Assembly: GCA_024036415.1 (NCBI GenBank)
Contig: JAMWET010005015.1
Span: 1 to 64,000 of the forward strand
Reading direction: 5' to 3'
Length of the DNA stretch: 64,000 nucleotides
Source: Prochilodus magdalenae
Lineage: Eukaryota; Chordata; Actinopteri; Characiformes; Prochilodontidae
Of this stretch, positions 36,401 to 45,084 are shown piece after piece. Every line of letters begins with the position of its first letter. The stretch's first letter is position 1. Position numbers and translations under genes: made by a program. Below the pieces are notes generated by a model that was given only the letters and a program-made list of their open reading frames with translations, ran no database searches and was not told where the DNA came from.

Positions 36401-37690
36401 ACAGAGTAATACATCATCACTGTCATTAATAACTGTGCACTGTTGTCGCTTTGTGTAGGGCTGCGGGGTGAAACTAACGAACTGGTTAACAACGAATGTA
36501 TTCCTGATAGTGGGGATGGACCTTGGACTCCTGGCTATTCAGGTATCTACTCAACCCAGCAGAGGGAGTATAAAACAGAAAGGACTTTGAATGAATGAAC
36601 ACAGGCCGGATCAGTTCTATTATAATCTATGACATTTTAATTTGACATATTTCACTGTGTAAATGAGTCCTCCCGCCACGTGTGTGTATTTAAAATCATC
36701 ATTCTGAATCACGTCCAGATTAATCAGAGCGGACTTTGAGATTTTATAATCTACAGCTGTATGAACACTTCCTGGTCAAATCAAACCAAAGTGCTTTGTT
36801 GACCTTCTCTACAGGGAACTTCAATTCCCGTTTGTCTTTTCCTGGCTACAGACCTCTTTTGCTTTTACTTCCTTGTACAGATTCTGCAGTTTGCCTTGGC
36901 AGTTCACATCTTCCGGAACATTGGTCAAAAGGTTCATTCTCATCGCCCCATTGCGGTGAAGCAGAACGCTGCACCGGACCCTGACCTACTTGACAGAGAT
37001 CAGGAGCCTGACGAACAAATTTATGAGCCGCAGCCGACTGCTTATTATCAGGAATACGGTGGACAGGGTTACCAAGACTTTCAACATAACCCACACCACC
37101 ATGACTTCCAGGCCAGCGGTCATCCCTATGACCACCAACATAACATGTACCCTCAAGATGATCCCACCCAGGCTTATAATCAGCCCCAACACCACCATGA
37201 CTTCCAGGCCAGCGGTCATCCCTATGACCACCAACATAACATGTACCCTCAAGATGATCCCACCCAGGCTTATGATCCGCCCCAATACCACCATGACTTC
37301 CAGGCCAGCGGTCATCCCTACGACCACCAACATAACATGTACCCTCAAGATGATCCCACACAGGCTTATGATCAACACCACCATGACTTCCAGGCCAGCG
37401 GTCATCCCTATGACCACCAACATAACATGTACCCTCAAGATGATCCCACACAGGCTTATAATCAGCCCCAACACCAACATCACCAACACAGCTATGACCC
37501 AGAGCCCAGCGCTCATAGCTATGGGCACCATCAGGACAATGCTTATGACCAAGGAGGTGCTAGTCAGAGTTACGGAGATAGGTATTCCCATCACGGCAAC
37601 GATCAGGGCTACCCACAGGCCTCTAACGGCAATTATAACCAAGGTTATGTTCCAGATTTTAACTCTGCGAATGATTATGATTGTTATTAG
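27308..37690 (+). CDS. Tetraspanin of the CD82/CD37/TSPAN19 type with a repeat-expanded cytoplasmic tail
   Basis: Tetraspanins organise membrane microdomains through lateral partner binding. Coding exons: 27308-27373, 27641-27719, 28421-28536, 33487-33561, 33824-33922, 34136-34306, 36459-36542, 36881-37690. All are GT-AG and phases agree; the total is 1,500 bp, 499 residues. The start MKVEDKLQIQKF has a good context (ACAACATGA). Membrane segments lie at about 12-34, 57-76, 88-107 and 214-238. The large loop carries CCG (148-150), PCSC (173-176), Cys182 and GC (203-204), six cysteines in all, plus NxS/T sites at 130, 153, 167 and 178. The cytoplasmic tail (about 239-499) is far longer than the usual 10-30 residues. 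It is rich in His, Gln, Tyr, Asp and Pro and has four tandem 30-32 residue units (302-427). Intron 3 (4.9 kb) is mostly a 29 bp minisatellite plus a Tc1-like relic; intron 6 is mostly a 53 bp array. The exact orthologue is uncertain, so no symbol is given. Confidence 0.92.
27396..27448. repeat. (AAT)n microsatellite
   Basis: About 17 AAT units in tetraspanin intron 1, some 20 bases after the donor site. Confidence 0.95.
28168..28290 (-). repeat. Dispersed repeat ('cattcagagtggttt' family) copy
   Basis: CCCTGGTTACTATCACCACC and AAACCACTCTGAATGACTTT recur at 9.4, 46.7, 58.4 and 63.4 kb and, inverted, at 44.9 and 63.8 kb. Probably a MITE; the ends are not clear. It lies in tetraspanin intron 2. 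Confidence 0.5.
28550..32452. repeat. 29 bp minisatellite, ~3.9 kb, >120 copies
   Basis: The unit CAACACACCGTAATACACAA - CACACAAAA repeats with few changes (KACA, CCAAACA and CTACACA variants; some 16-18 bp short units). It fills most of tetraspanin intron 3, starting about 20 bases after the exon 3 donor. With a 29 bp period and no stop on the minus strand in any phase, it produces spurious Cys/Val-rich frames up to 480 codons. Confidence 0.97.
32470..33215 (+). mobile_element. Tc1-like transposon relic (copy 4), best preserved
   Basis: The frame at 32,650-33,108 gives [20 protein letters not shown], then ESRFSLGGDDQRIHVWRHRG. This is the central Tc1 transposase block, with the second catalytic Asp in FSDES. 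The third acidic residue and a full N-terminal DNA-binding domain are not intact, so it is dead. The 3' part (AATAAATATTGATCATATCA... ACACCTCCTTCTGGGTG) is shared by copies 1-3. It lies in tetraspanin intron 3, directly after the 29 bp array. Confidence 0.8.
33216..33470. repeat. Dispersed hairpin repeat, fuller copy
   Basis: ATTCTCAGTCCAGCAGTGAC and GTCACTGCAGTGCTGAGAAT form an imperfect inverted pair around CAGCCCTGCTGTGTCTGATC. The flank continues to ACAGAGAAACAGATGGACTA as at 10.8 kb. A common teleost repeat of unknown class; it ends at the exon 4 acceptor region. Confidence 0.65.
34370..34960. repeat. Degenerate AT-rich extension of the 53 bp array
   Basis: AATAATTCATAGT / TACTAAATAATTCATAGTGG recurs at irregular spacing (about 20-55 bp). 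It looks like a decayed flank of the array that follows. Tetraspanin intron 6. Confidence 0.7.
34960..36370. repeat. Minisatellite, ~53 bp unit, about 26 copies
   Basis: The unit is AATTCATAGTGGGTATATAA - TGATTCCTAACTGTTACTGT - GAGGTTACAGAAT. Sub-families (TGTTCCTGGGGGG, TGTTACTGTGAGG) are clustered, indicating local spreading. It fills tetraspanin intron 6 almost to the exon 7 acceptor. Confidence 0.95.
37094..37471 (+). repeat. Coding tandem repeat in the tetraspanin tail (96/96/90/96 bp)
   Basis: Four units start at 37094, 37190, 37286 and 37376 and encode HHHDFQASGHPYDHQHNMYP then QDDPTQAYNQPQ, with small changes. Units 1-2 share CCCACCCAGG and units 3-4 share CCCACACAGG. Unit 3 lacks two codons. 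A strongly diverged fifth unit follows (SYDPEPSAHSYGHHQDNAYD). Unit 2 ends DPPQY, giving one PPxY motif. The near identity of units implies recent expansion or gene conversion. Confidence 0.95.
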
Positions 37691-37871
37691 TCACATACTT
37701 TACAGAATACACTAATACGTGTTATGACATCATAGCTAAGCCAGAGGTTATATGTAGGGCTGGAAATGGCTTAGCCAGCCACCATGTCAATAGAACGTGT
37801 TCCAAGGGTTGCATTGATTTCCCCAAATTCCTGCATAATTCATTCATTCAGTCAATCAATGACAGTGAAGG

Positions 37872-38120
37872 ACAATGCTTGTGACCAAGAATATGCTGGT
37901 CAGAGTCACGGAGACCAGTATTACCAGCACGGCAGTGACCCGGACTTCCCACAGACCTAAAACCGCAATTATAACTTTACAGTATATACTAATGTTATGC
38001 CATTATAGCTAAACCAGAGGCTATATGTGTGGGGCTGGAAATGGGTTAGCCAGCCACCATTCCAATAGAGTGTTGTCCAAGAGCTCCATAGATTTCCCAG
38101 AATTCCTGTGTAATTCAATC
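37872..38120 (+). pseudogene. Decayed duplicate of the tetraspanin exon 8 3' end and its flank
   Basis: GACAATGCTTGTGACCAAGA, then GGTCAGAGTCACGGAGACCA, then CCCACAGACCTAAAACCGCA mirror coding bases 37,535-37,640 of the functional exon. The next part (CTAAACCAGAGGCTATATGT...AGCCAGCCACCATTCCAATA) mirrors 37,735-37,840. The duplicate is out of frame after the real stop and has its own stops, so it lies in the 3' UTR or flank. Confidence 0.8.
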
Positions 38121-38347
38121 AATGTAAAGGAAGTCACTCAAGGTGGTGTAATGTTAAGCGGTGCACTGTACAGATATGTACCGAACCGGGTGGGTGGGTG
38201 GGTGGGGTTACAATGTTTACAAAGCAAATACAGCCATTTATTTACTGTCCATGATGAAAGCTGAACCTGCATGTGTCTTCTTTATATCCAATAATGATAA
38301 CGGCAAAATAGAGATACGCTGGTATGTACTGCATGAGCTCATCAAAA

Positions 38348-38663
38348 GAACATTTACATTTAAGGTGTTTAGCAGACGCTCTTATCCAGAGCGACTTACA
38401 ACCGTGCTTACTGCTCTGTTGGATAATATTCCAGCTAGTACAGGAAGAGCCTAAAACTCACCACGAGCTCAGACACTGCCCAAACAGGGGGCCAGTGCTG
38501 GTACCTAGAGATGAATACACAGACATAGAGCAAGTAAAGCATTACCTGGCAACCCCAGCCCAGTGCTCATACCTATAGAGGAGAAAAGGTCATTATAAGT
38601 GCAACACAATACACACAACTTACACCTCTACTAGAGCTCCCTCACTTAAGTGCAGAACAGATG
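38348..38663 (-). mobile_element. L2/CR1-type LINE 3' UTR, 5'-truncated
   Basis: It opens with GTTTAGCAGACGCTCTTATC plus CAGAGCGACTTACAACCGTG and runs to CCTCACTTAAGTGCA, where collinearity with the 4.4 kb copy stops. Confidence 0.72.
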
Positions 38664-38701
38664 CACAAATAGCCACACCAAGATGAAACTTGGTGGGTCG
38701 G
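38664..38701 (+). mobile_element. Tc1-like relic (copy 5), left piece, split by the LTR
   Basis: GATGAAACTTGGTGGGTCGG corresponds to AATGAAACTTGGTGAGGAGG of copy 4 (32,511-32,530). The rest continues at 39,351. Confidence 0.6.
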
Positions 38702-39350
38702 TGTTACACAAAGGCAGGACGTGGGGACGGGATGCAAATGCAAGTTTAAATGAAAACACAAACAAGCAGAAACTAAACCGAACAACTCTTGACAAAACAA
38801 AAGGAGCAAAAAACTAATAAACATAAAACCGGCTTACAATCTAACTAACACAGGGATCAACGACCAGGAGGGAGAACAAAGCACAAGGAATCCAAAATGA
38901 CTGGCATGGGAACAAGACAGCAACATGGGAACACACGCCAAGCAAGAAACAAAACACTATGATAACCAAAACACGAGATACCATAAACCAACTGACAGAC
39001 AAAAGCAACTGACTGTGAGATAAACAGGGTGACACAACCAATGGACAAGGAGACAAGACGACGGGCATGCACACAAGACACCAGTAGGGGGAACAAGACA
39101 CCAACATGGGAACAAACGCCAAGCAAGAACAAAGGGGACAACATGGAGTATAACACAAGGGCTAACGAGAGACACCTGGGAAGGGGCGGAGCCAGAAACA
39201 GATGAGGGGCCTGACAAGAGGGCGGAGACAGAAGGAGCAAAAGACCACAACAAACAGAGGCACATGGGACCGAGTGACGGACTGCACCTAGACATGACAA
39301 GACAAACAGGAAGCCAGATAAACATGAACAAGACATGGCAGGGTGTGACA
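38702..39350 (-). mobile_element. Solo LTR (retrotransposon), 649 bp
   Basis: On the minus strand it starts TGTCACACCCTGCCATGTCT and ends TGTAACA, the usual TG...CA frame of an LTR. It is flanked by GTCGG (38,697-38,701) and GTCAG (39,351-39,355), a five-base target duplication with one change. A second copy of the same LTR starts at 41,422 in the opposite orientation. No internal gag/pol is present, so it is a recombination-derived solo LTR. Confidence 0.78.
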
Positions 39351-39620
39351 GTCAGGTTGACATTGTAGGACATGTGAACGATGCCCTCCGTGAGTCATTC
39401 TGTTAGTGCCACCACCACTGGCAGACGGATGCACAACACAGGGCTACACATTAACGCAACCCAAGACCGCAATGGTGTCGTGCCAAAGGTGTCATGGAGT
39501 GACTCAGAACGTCAGCAGGTCATCTACATCAACGGATCTGTCTGAGGAGGCACTGTGGTCAGCGCCAACATGAACGTGACTGTTGTCACGTGTCCAGAAG
39601 ACCTGGTGTTACCCCCCCCG
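39351..39620 (+). mobile_element. Tc1-like relic (copy 5), right piece
   Basis: TTGACATTGTAGGACATGTG continues exactly where copy 4 has TTGATATTGTGAGACATGCT. It goes on to GTGACTCAGAACGTCAGCAG and GTGTCCAGAAGACCTGGTGT before breaking off in a C run. Confidence 0.65.
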
Positions 39621-40313
39621 ACTGTTTGAGAATCATTGGAGGAATGCTAGACTGATCATTTTATGGTTCCCTGACCTCCGTCTCTATAAACCATCTGCTT
39701 GTGACTGCTTTATTTAACTTGGGAGAGATCCAGAACAGGTTTCATTTCCGTCCACTCTTAAACCGTCTCTCCAACGTCTTCTCACGGAGGTGTCCCCTGT
39801 ATACATTCATAAAGAGACAGTCCAAAAATAACCAGAGAGGACTCGTAACTTAACTCCTGACTTTATTTACTTTATATAACAAGACACTATTAGTTTACAA
39901 ATACTGTAATAGTTTCTGGCATAGCGACACAGACAGTCTGTATTAGTAGGTAGCACTTCAGGTAGCACTTACTTCAGCTTGGGGTCCAGCTAAAAAGAGG
40001 AATCCCACTGATTTGCTTTCACCTGGCTGGATAACTAAATGGCTGGGATGTAAAGACAGTCGTTCAGGGAGGCTTGGTGTGAACCGCTGTTCTAGGGAAA
40101 CATACAGAGTCAGAATTGTTCGCCGCGGTGGTCATGGGAACCAGACGTCCATGTTTTAAAGCCCCCTTGTGGAGAGCTCTCGTATGAAATGGTGAAAGTG
40201 AGTGTGTTGGACTCAACCATCCGATCGTTTCAGATTTTGGCAGTGGGTGCAAAAAAAACCACATCACCCCCATTTTAGCATCGTTACATTGAGAACCTGT
40301 GCATTCTAGGATA
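39621..40313. other. Intergenic; nothing recognised
   Basis: No coding frame with a recognisable family. 40,080-40,210 shows weak likeness to the dispersed 'cattcagagtggttt' family. Confidence 0.4.
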
Positions 40314-40835
40314 CAGTACGGGTCAAAAGTTTAGAGACGGCTCCTCATAGAAGGTTCTCCTTATGTTTATCTTAATGCTGTACGGTAGAATAAAGCTGAA
40401 GACCTCAAACTATAAAATGGCACTCATGGAATTATACAGTCCACCTTAAAAACTTCCAGAATGGACCTTTACAGGAGGATGAACCAGCTTTCCTAACCTG
40501 CAGTGGAGCTGATAGAACAAGGTTTATGTCTAAGCAGGTTTGGAGCGATTCTATTGGTCGGTCCCTCATGAATATTCACTAAGCTGAAAGGAGAGCTAGA
40601 GCTTTTACACTGTGCAGAAAAAGAGATCAAAGTTTCTACACCACTGAATATATATTAGAGGTGGAGATATGGAGGAGTATCATACTGTGTACATCAGGAG
40701 TATGTGTGGTAGATCAGGATATGGACTGGTTCAGACTCTCATCAGGTGGAGCTGGTAAGTGTGAGACTGTAGAGTCTTTAAGACCACCAACATCATCCGT
40801 TTAGATGGGTGTGTCTAAACTTTTGACTGACAGTG
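40314..40835. mobile_element. MITE family B, complete copy with TA flanks
   Basis: The left end CAGTACGGGTCAAAAGTTTA and the right end TAAACTTTTGACTGACAGTG are inverted relative to each other. TA stands on both sides (40,312-40,313 and 40,836-40,837), as expected for Tc1/mariner-type insertions. Further copies at 57.0 kb (truncated) and 42.2-43.0 kb (inverted, disrupted). Confidence 0.7.
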
Positions 40836-40980
40836 TACTTTATAAAGCTTTATTAGTAATATGCTTCACCGTTATGAGGCCTCCAGAGCCCTAAGATCTT
40901 CTTCTCAGCTACTCCCTCCAACTACGCAAAAAGGAGACCAAGCTTTTTCCCAATCGCAGCCCCAAGCTTGTGGAACAGTT

Positions 40981-41145
40981 CGTATTACAGGTGGGCCAGT
41001 GCAGTGTTAGGAGTCTTGCCCAAGGACTCTTATTGGTGTAGCTCAGCTTTAGCTACCTAGACTGGGATTCGAACCCCCATCCCCCATATAGGGTGGTAGC
41101 TCTCTGGTGGGTAGTGGTGCTAGCTTCTGAGCCACACCAAGCTCT
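40981..41145 (-). mobile_element. tRNA-derived SINE, 3'-truncated
   Basis: On the minus strand there is an A-box-like TGGCTCAGAAGCTAGCACCA and a B-box GGGTTCGAATCCCAG, spaced about 55 bases, followed by the body shared with the SINE at 41.6 kb (CAAGACTCCTAACACTGC). Confidence 0.68.
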
Positions 41146-41421
41146 ACATAACTAGAATAAACGTGAAACTGATTCTGATTAGCCAAACGGTCATGTCGAC
41201 AGCACACTCCGAATTCTTAGCTTCCTTTAGGACCTAATAATCGGTTTATGATGTCTGATATATATAGCTGGATTTGAGCCCAGTAGCCATGTTTCCCAGT
41301 GCGTGTAAACCCTTACTCTGATGTCTTTCATGGTTCTCAGTCTGAGCTTATGAAAAACAGGCTGTGGTTCCAGAAATAAGCCTACACTTTCAGAGTGACT
41401 CTGAAACCATCTTCTAGATGG

Positions 41422-41596
41422 TGTCACATCCTGCCCTGTCCTGTTCATGTCTGTCTGTTTTATCTGGCTTCCTGTTTCTGTCTTGTCATGTCCATGTGCT
41501 GTCTGTCACTCTGTTCCATGTGCTTGCTCCTCCTGTCTCCGCCCTCCTATCAGGCCCCTCACCCATTTCTGGCCCCACCCCTTCCCGGGTGTCTCT
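41422..41596 (+). mobile_element. LTR fragment, second copy (left part)
   Basis: TGTCACATCCTGCCCTGTCC begins the same LTR as the solo LTR at 38.7 kb but in plus orientation. It continues (GTCTCCGCCCTCCTATCAGG, CCTTCCCGGGTGTCTCTCAT) until a SINE insertion, and resumes at about 41,801 for roughly 70 bases. Confidence 0.75.
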
Positions 41597-41803
41597 CATT
41601 ACATTTACCTTATCCAGAGCGACTTCCAAGGTTAATGATTACAGGGAGGCCAACGTAGTGTTAGGAGTCTTGCCCAAGGACTCTTTCTTATTGGTGTAGC
41701 TCAGCATAGTCACCCACACTGGGATTCAAACCCCAGTCTCCCACATGTAGAGGTGGCACCCTGAGCAGTGGTGTTACCCACTAAGCTACACCAACCACAA
41801 CTC
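41597..41803 (-). mobile_element. tRNA-derived SINE inserted into the LTR
   Basis: On the minus strand: A-box region TGTAGCTTAGTGGGTAACAC, B-box GGGGTTTGAATCCCAGTG, body, and 3' tail GGAAGTCGCTCTGGATAAGG TAAATGTAA. CTCATT occurs on both sides (ending 41,600 and again at 41,802-41,807), a target duplication. The uninterrupted LTR at 39.15 kb lacks this segment. Confidence 0.78.
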
Positions 41804-42204
41804 ATTAGCCCTGGTTGTTTTATACTCCATCTTGCCCCCTTTGTTCTTGCTTGCCGTTTGTCCTCCCATCATGTAATTGTGGTGAACGGATTACTGACTA
41901 AACCTGATTTTCCGCAGTGATCGGATTATCATGTGCGTGTAAATGTACTTAAGTCTCTTGTATTAAGTTGTGAGCGCTCTGTTAAGTGCTGTTTGCATAT
42001 TTCCGGCCCGTAGTCTATTTCCTGGCATGTGTGTTCTGAGGAAAACGAAGGAAACCAGAGTGATCCAGCTGAATCCAGCTCCCTTTATCGGATTGCTTAG
42101 TGTGCTTACTTGACTATGTGGATATTCACATAGCTCCAGAAATCAGACCAGAACTGGATTATTAACGGTCCAATTTACCACTACTTTACCATCGTCAGCA
42201 TTAC

Positions 42205-43010
42205 ATATACCGTAGCAGTCAAAGGTTTAGACGCACCCAACTAAATGGATCTACAAATATCGTGATATATCTCTTTTTTTAATATACTCTTTCAATGTTG
42301 TGAATATTCATGATGGACAGACCATTAGAACTGGTCGAAAACTAGCTTTGAAAAAAATTCAGTTAAAAAAAAACAAAAAACAAAAAAACACACACTAAAA
42401 AAAAAAAAAAAAGGTGAAACTTCAAACACAAAATTCAAAACTCCAAAATAATTTTCTATTCTTTTTTTTTTTTGCTGAACTAAACACTTAACGTTTCTCA
42501 TACCATTTTTAAAAATTACATAAATATTTTAAATTACTGAATAAGATCCATAATCGGTATTATAAATAAAATTTTTTAATTAATTAATTTATTTTTTTTG
42601 TATTTTACACTCACACCCAAACGGCTTGAAGTCAATGGTTGACCTACAAGGGCAGGCAGAAACGCTGATTTAATGATTTCCCAATTATGTGACCTACGTA
42701 AGTGTCACATAAGGTCTGTAATGAGTTTCTACAGTGTCTACTGGTAATAGAAAAGACTGAGTCATGAATGCACTTATGTATACACCAACACTGCTGACCC
42801 CCAAACCTCTTTACAGTCAACTATGTGACATCTGTGTCATCCTCCTGTAAAGGTCCATTCTGGAGGTTTTTAAGGTGGACTGCATAATTCCAGCAGTGCT
42901 ATATTACAGTCTGATCTCTTCACTGTTATTCTACAGTACAGCATTAAGATAAACAAAGGGAGAACCTTTATTGAGGAGCCGTCTCTAAACTTTTCTCTAA
43001 GAGCCTTCCA
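42205..43010 (-). mobile_element. MITE family B, inverted and disrupted copy
   Basis: The left boundary GCAGTCAAAGGTTTAGACGC matches the reverse complement of the right end of the 40.3 kb copy. Near 42,840-43,000 the reverse complement of AGACGGCTCCTCATAGAAGG-type sequence and of CTCCAGAATGGACCTTTACA appears. The middle is A/T-run-rich (42,270-42,610) and may hold another insertion. Confidence 0.5.
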
Positions 43011-43117
43011 TAGGTCCCCTGACGCTGTTTGCAGCTCGGTGATTGAGCTATGTAGAATTTTTTTCATTTCAGTGGAATTCCCCGTTTAAAGTAAACCAGG
43101 TAGCTTGCTAAGTAATA

Positions 43118-43650
43118 CAGGGGTTAGACAATGAAACTGAAACACCTGGTTTTAGACCACAGTCATTTATTAGTATGGTGTAGGGCCTCCTTTTGCGGCC
43201 AATACAGTGTCAGTTGGTCTTGGGAATGACATATACTGCGTCCTGCACAGTGGTCAGAGGGAGTTTAAGCCATTCTTCTTGCAGGATAGTGGCCAGGTCA
43301 CTACGTGATGCTGGTGGAGGTTCGTCCTTCTTGGTGGTATGCTGACATTACCCTGGATACCGTGGCTCTTGATACATCACAAAGACTTGCTGTCTTGGTC
43401 ACAGATGCGCCAGCAAGACGTGCACCAACAGTTTGTCCTCTTTTGAACTCTGGTATGTCACCCATAGTGCTGTGTGCATTGCAGTATTTTGAGCAGAACT
43501 GTGCTCTTACCTGCTAACTGAACCTTCACACTCCGCTCTTACTGGTGCAATGTGCAGTTAATGAAGATTGGCCACCAGGCTGGTCCAGTTTAGCCATGAG
43601 ACCTCCCACACTAAAATGACAGGTGTTTCAGTTTCATTGTCCAACCCCTG
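43118..43650 (-). mobile_element. Tc1-like element with internal deletion, both inverted ends intact
   Basis: The ends CAGGGGTTAGACAATGAAAC and GTTTCATTGTCCAACCCCTG are inverted copies, and both are flanked by TA (43,116-43,117; 43,651-43,652). The interior (533 bp in total) keeps the start of a transposase and a short C-terminal piece, with the catalytic middle missing. It is a different lineage from copies 1-5. Confidence 0.85.
43301..43465 (-). pseudogene. Transposase N-terminal DNA-binding domain, truncated ORF (54 aa)
   Basis: The frame starts MGDIPEFKRGQTVGARLAGA and continues SVTKTASLCDVSRATVSRVM, a paired-like helix-turn-helix typical of Tc1-like transposases. A TAG follows after EGRTSTSIT. 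It encodes DNA recognition without the DDE catalytic domain. No promoter is evident; expression is unknown. Confidence 0.75.
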
Positions 43651-43829
43651 TATATCCAGTTTCATATGATAACCTTCTCTGGATGCACATAAAATAGATT
43701 TTACAGTGAAACACATTAGCGGTAGGATAAATACTGCAGTTTTCCTAAAAAATAAATACTGTCCACCATACAGAGTGTTAAAGTGATACGTGTATACAGC
43801 TGATACTAGTTAAATGTGCCACACGACTC

Positions 43830-44087
43830 TCAAGTGGCTGTCCAAGGAAAAACAAGCATCTCCAAAATGGCAATTTTACAGTAGGGGCCAAAAACCGAAT
43901 CAATTTGAATGTAAGTCAATGGAACCAGACGTTTTCCCAAGCAGTTTTGGGCCATTTCCGTTGGTCCGTTCATCATGGAATTTCCACACAGTGTAAACGG
44001 GAGCTCATGTGATCAAACGAAGCCTGAAAGTAAAAATCAACAAAAATGGAGATACATGGTTTTTCATTGGACAGTGGTGATAAATAA
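43830..44087 (+). mobile_element. MITE family A, reference copy with inverted ends
   Basis: CTGTCCAAGGAAAAACAAGC - ATCTCCAAAATGG at the left pairs with GGAGATACATGGTTTTTCAT - TGGACAG at the right. The core includes GTCAATGGAACCAGACGTTT and CCATTTCCGTTGGTCCGTTC. Length is about 255 bp. Confidence 0.75.
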
Positions 44088-44089
44088 AT

Positions 44090-44855
44090 TAAGGATACGC
44101 TGAAGATTCAGCCCCTGATGAAAGTGACCTCGTTCGAACAGTCTGAGCTGAAGTGGAACCACCGGAGACCTCTCAGGAACACAAGTTTTGCCGGGTATCT
44201 GTGTGACTCACCGAGTTATTTCCCTACTCAGCAATACAGTCTGACTCAGGAGGTGCTCAGATGATGCTAGCATCATACTCCTCTGATGTTCGTGCCTGGA
44301 GAGTGAGGGGAGCTCTGCATGGGAGCCTGTCTGCTGTGTAGCCTCGCTGTTCAGAGGCGAGTTGGTGTGTGGAGAGTGGGCTTAGTCTAAAGTATGACTA
44401 ATGACACTCTCTCCACCATAAAGAGCGGCGAGTCTGTGAGGCGGATGAGAAGACTCTTTGTTAAAGTCTCGCTGCGGTTGATGATAGCCAGTCTGCCATT
44501 ACTGACCTCATATATCGTGAGCAGGAGGTCACGCTTTATGACAATAGCGGACAGCGCTCGCATTGATCGCCCGAGAGAGCATGTCGATGAGTTATAGAGG
44601 GGAAAAACAATCCGCAGACTTCATCCACCTAAACCTGAATGATTCTTGGGCAGAAAATGCGGCTTTCTAATACCAGGACTGAGGCTGTGAGGGCAGCACA
44701 GCTTTGGGACGGATGATGGGGGTCTTTGCAGGCGTAGAAAGAAAAGGTCTATTGGAGAGGCTGCTTTTTGATGATGTCGATGGAGGAAAAGCTCAGCCGA
44801 CAGTTTTCCAGGCACAGCTCAAGCCTGGTCATGGACCCATCTTACTCCATAGTGT
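44090..44855. other. Intergenic; no gene recognised
   Basis: Frames of 60-70 codons occur on both strands but match no family I know and have no splice context. Confidence 0.4.
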
Positions 44856-44859
44856 GTCC

Positions 44860-44962
44860 CTAAAGAGGAATTCCACATTTATAGCCAAAGCTTCTGCATA
44901 ATTTCGTGATTGAGATGGAAACAAAATCATTCAGAGTGGTTTAACGTGAGACTTTTTTCAAT
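44860..44962 (+). repeat. Dispersed repeat ('cattcagagtggttt' family), plus orientation
   Basis: CTAAAGAGGAATTCCACATT then AATCATTCAGAGTGGTTTAA matches, inverted, the ends of the copies at 28.2, 46.7 and 63.4 kb. Confidence 0.45.
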
Positions 44963-45084
44963 ATAGTGATGATGACAGGAACTCACAGTGTATCCAAACC
45001 TCCATTCAACCCACACGAGTTTTTAATATGCAAGGTTACTAAAAAAAAATTTTTTACTTTAGAAGGCCCTGCATGTACCGCTTG

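Noticed and set aside
36846..37715. Three alternative long frames (201, 218 and 241 codons) over the tetraspanin last exon
   Set aside because: They are shadows of the repeat-rich tail in other frames. Only the plus-strand frame from 36,881 joins in phase to the membrane-spanning exon.
41000..41803. Possible tRNA genes, from A-box and B-box sequences
   Set aside because: The boxes belong to SINEs: no cloverleaf is preserved, the body and LINE-type tail follow, and one copy has a target duplication.
42360..42480. A- and T-rich runs as a retrogene poly(A) tail
   Set aside because: No processed coding sequence precedes them. They lie inside a disrupted MITE copy.
44394..44597. 67-codon plus-strand frame starting MTNDTLSTIKSGES
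   Set aside because: No homology that I can recognise, no splice or promoter context, and a length expected by chance.
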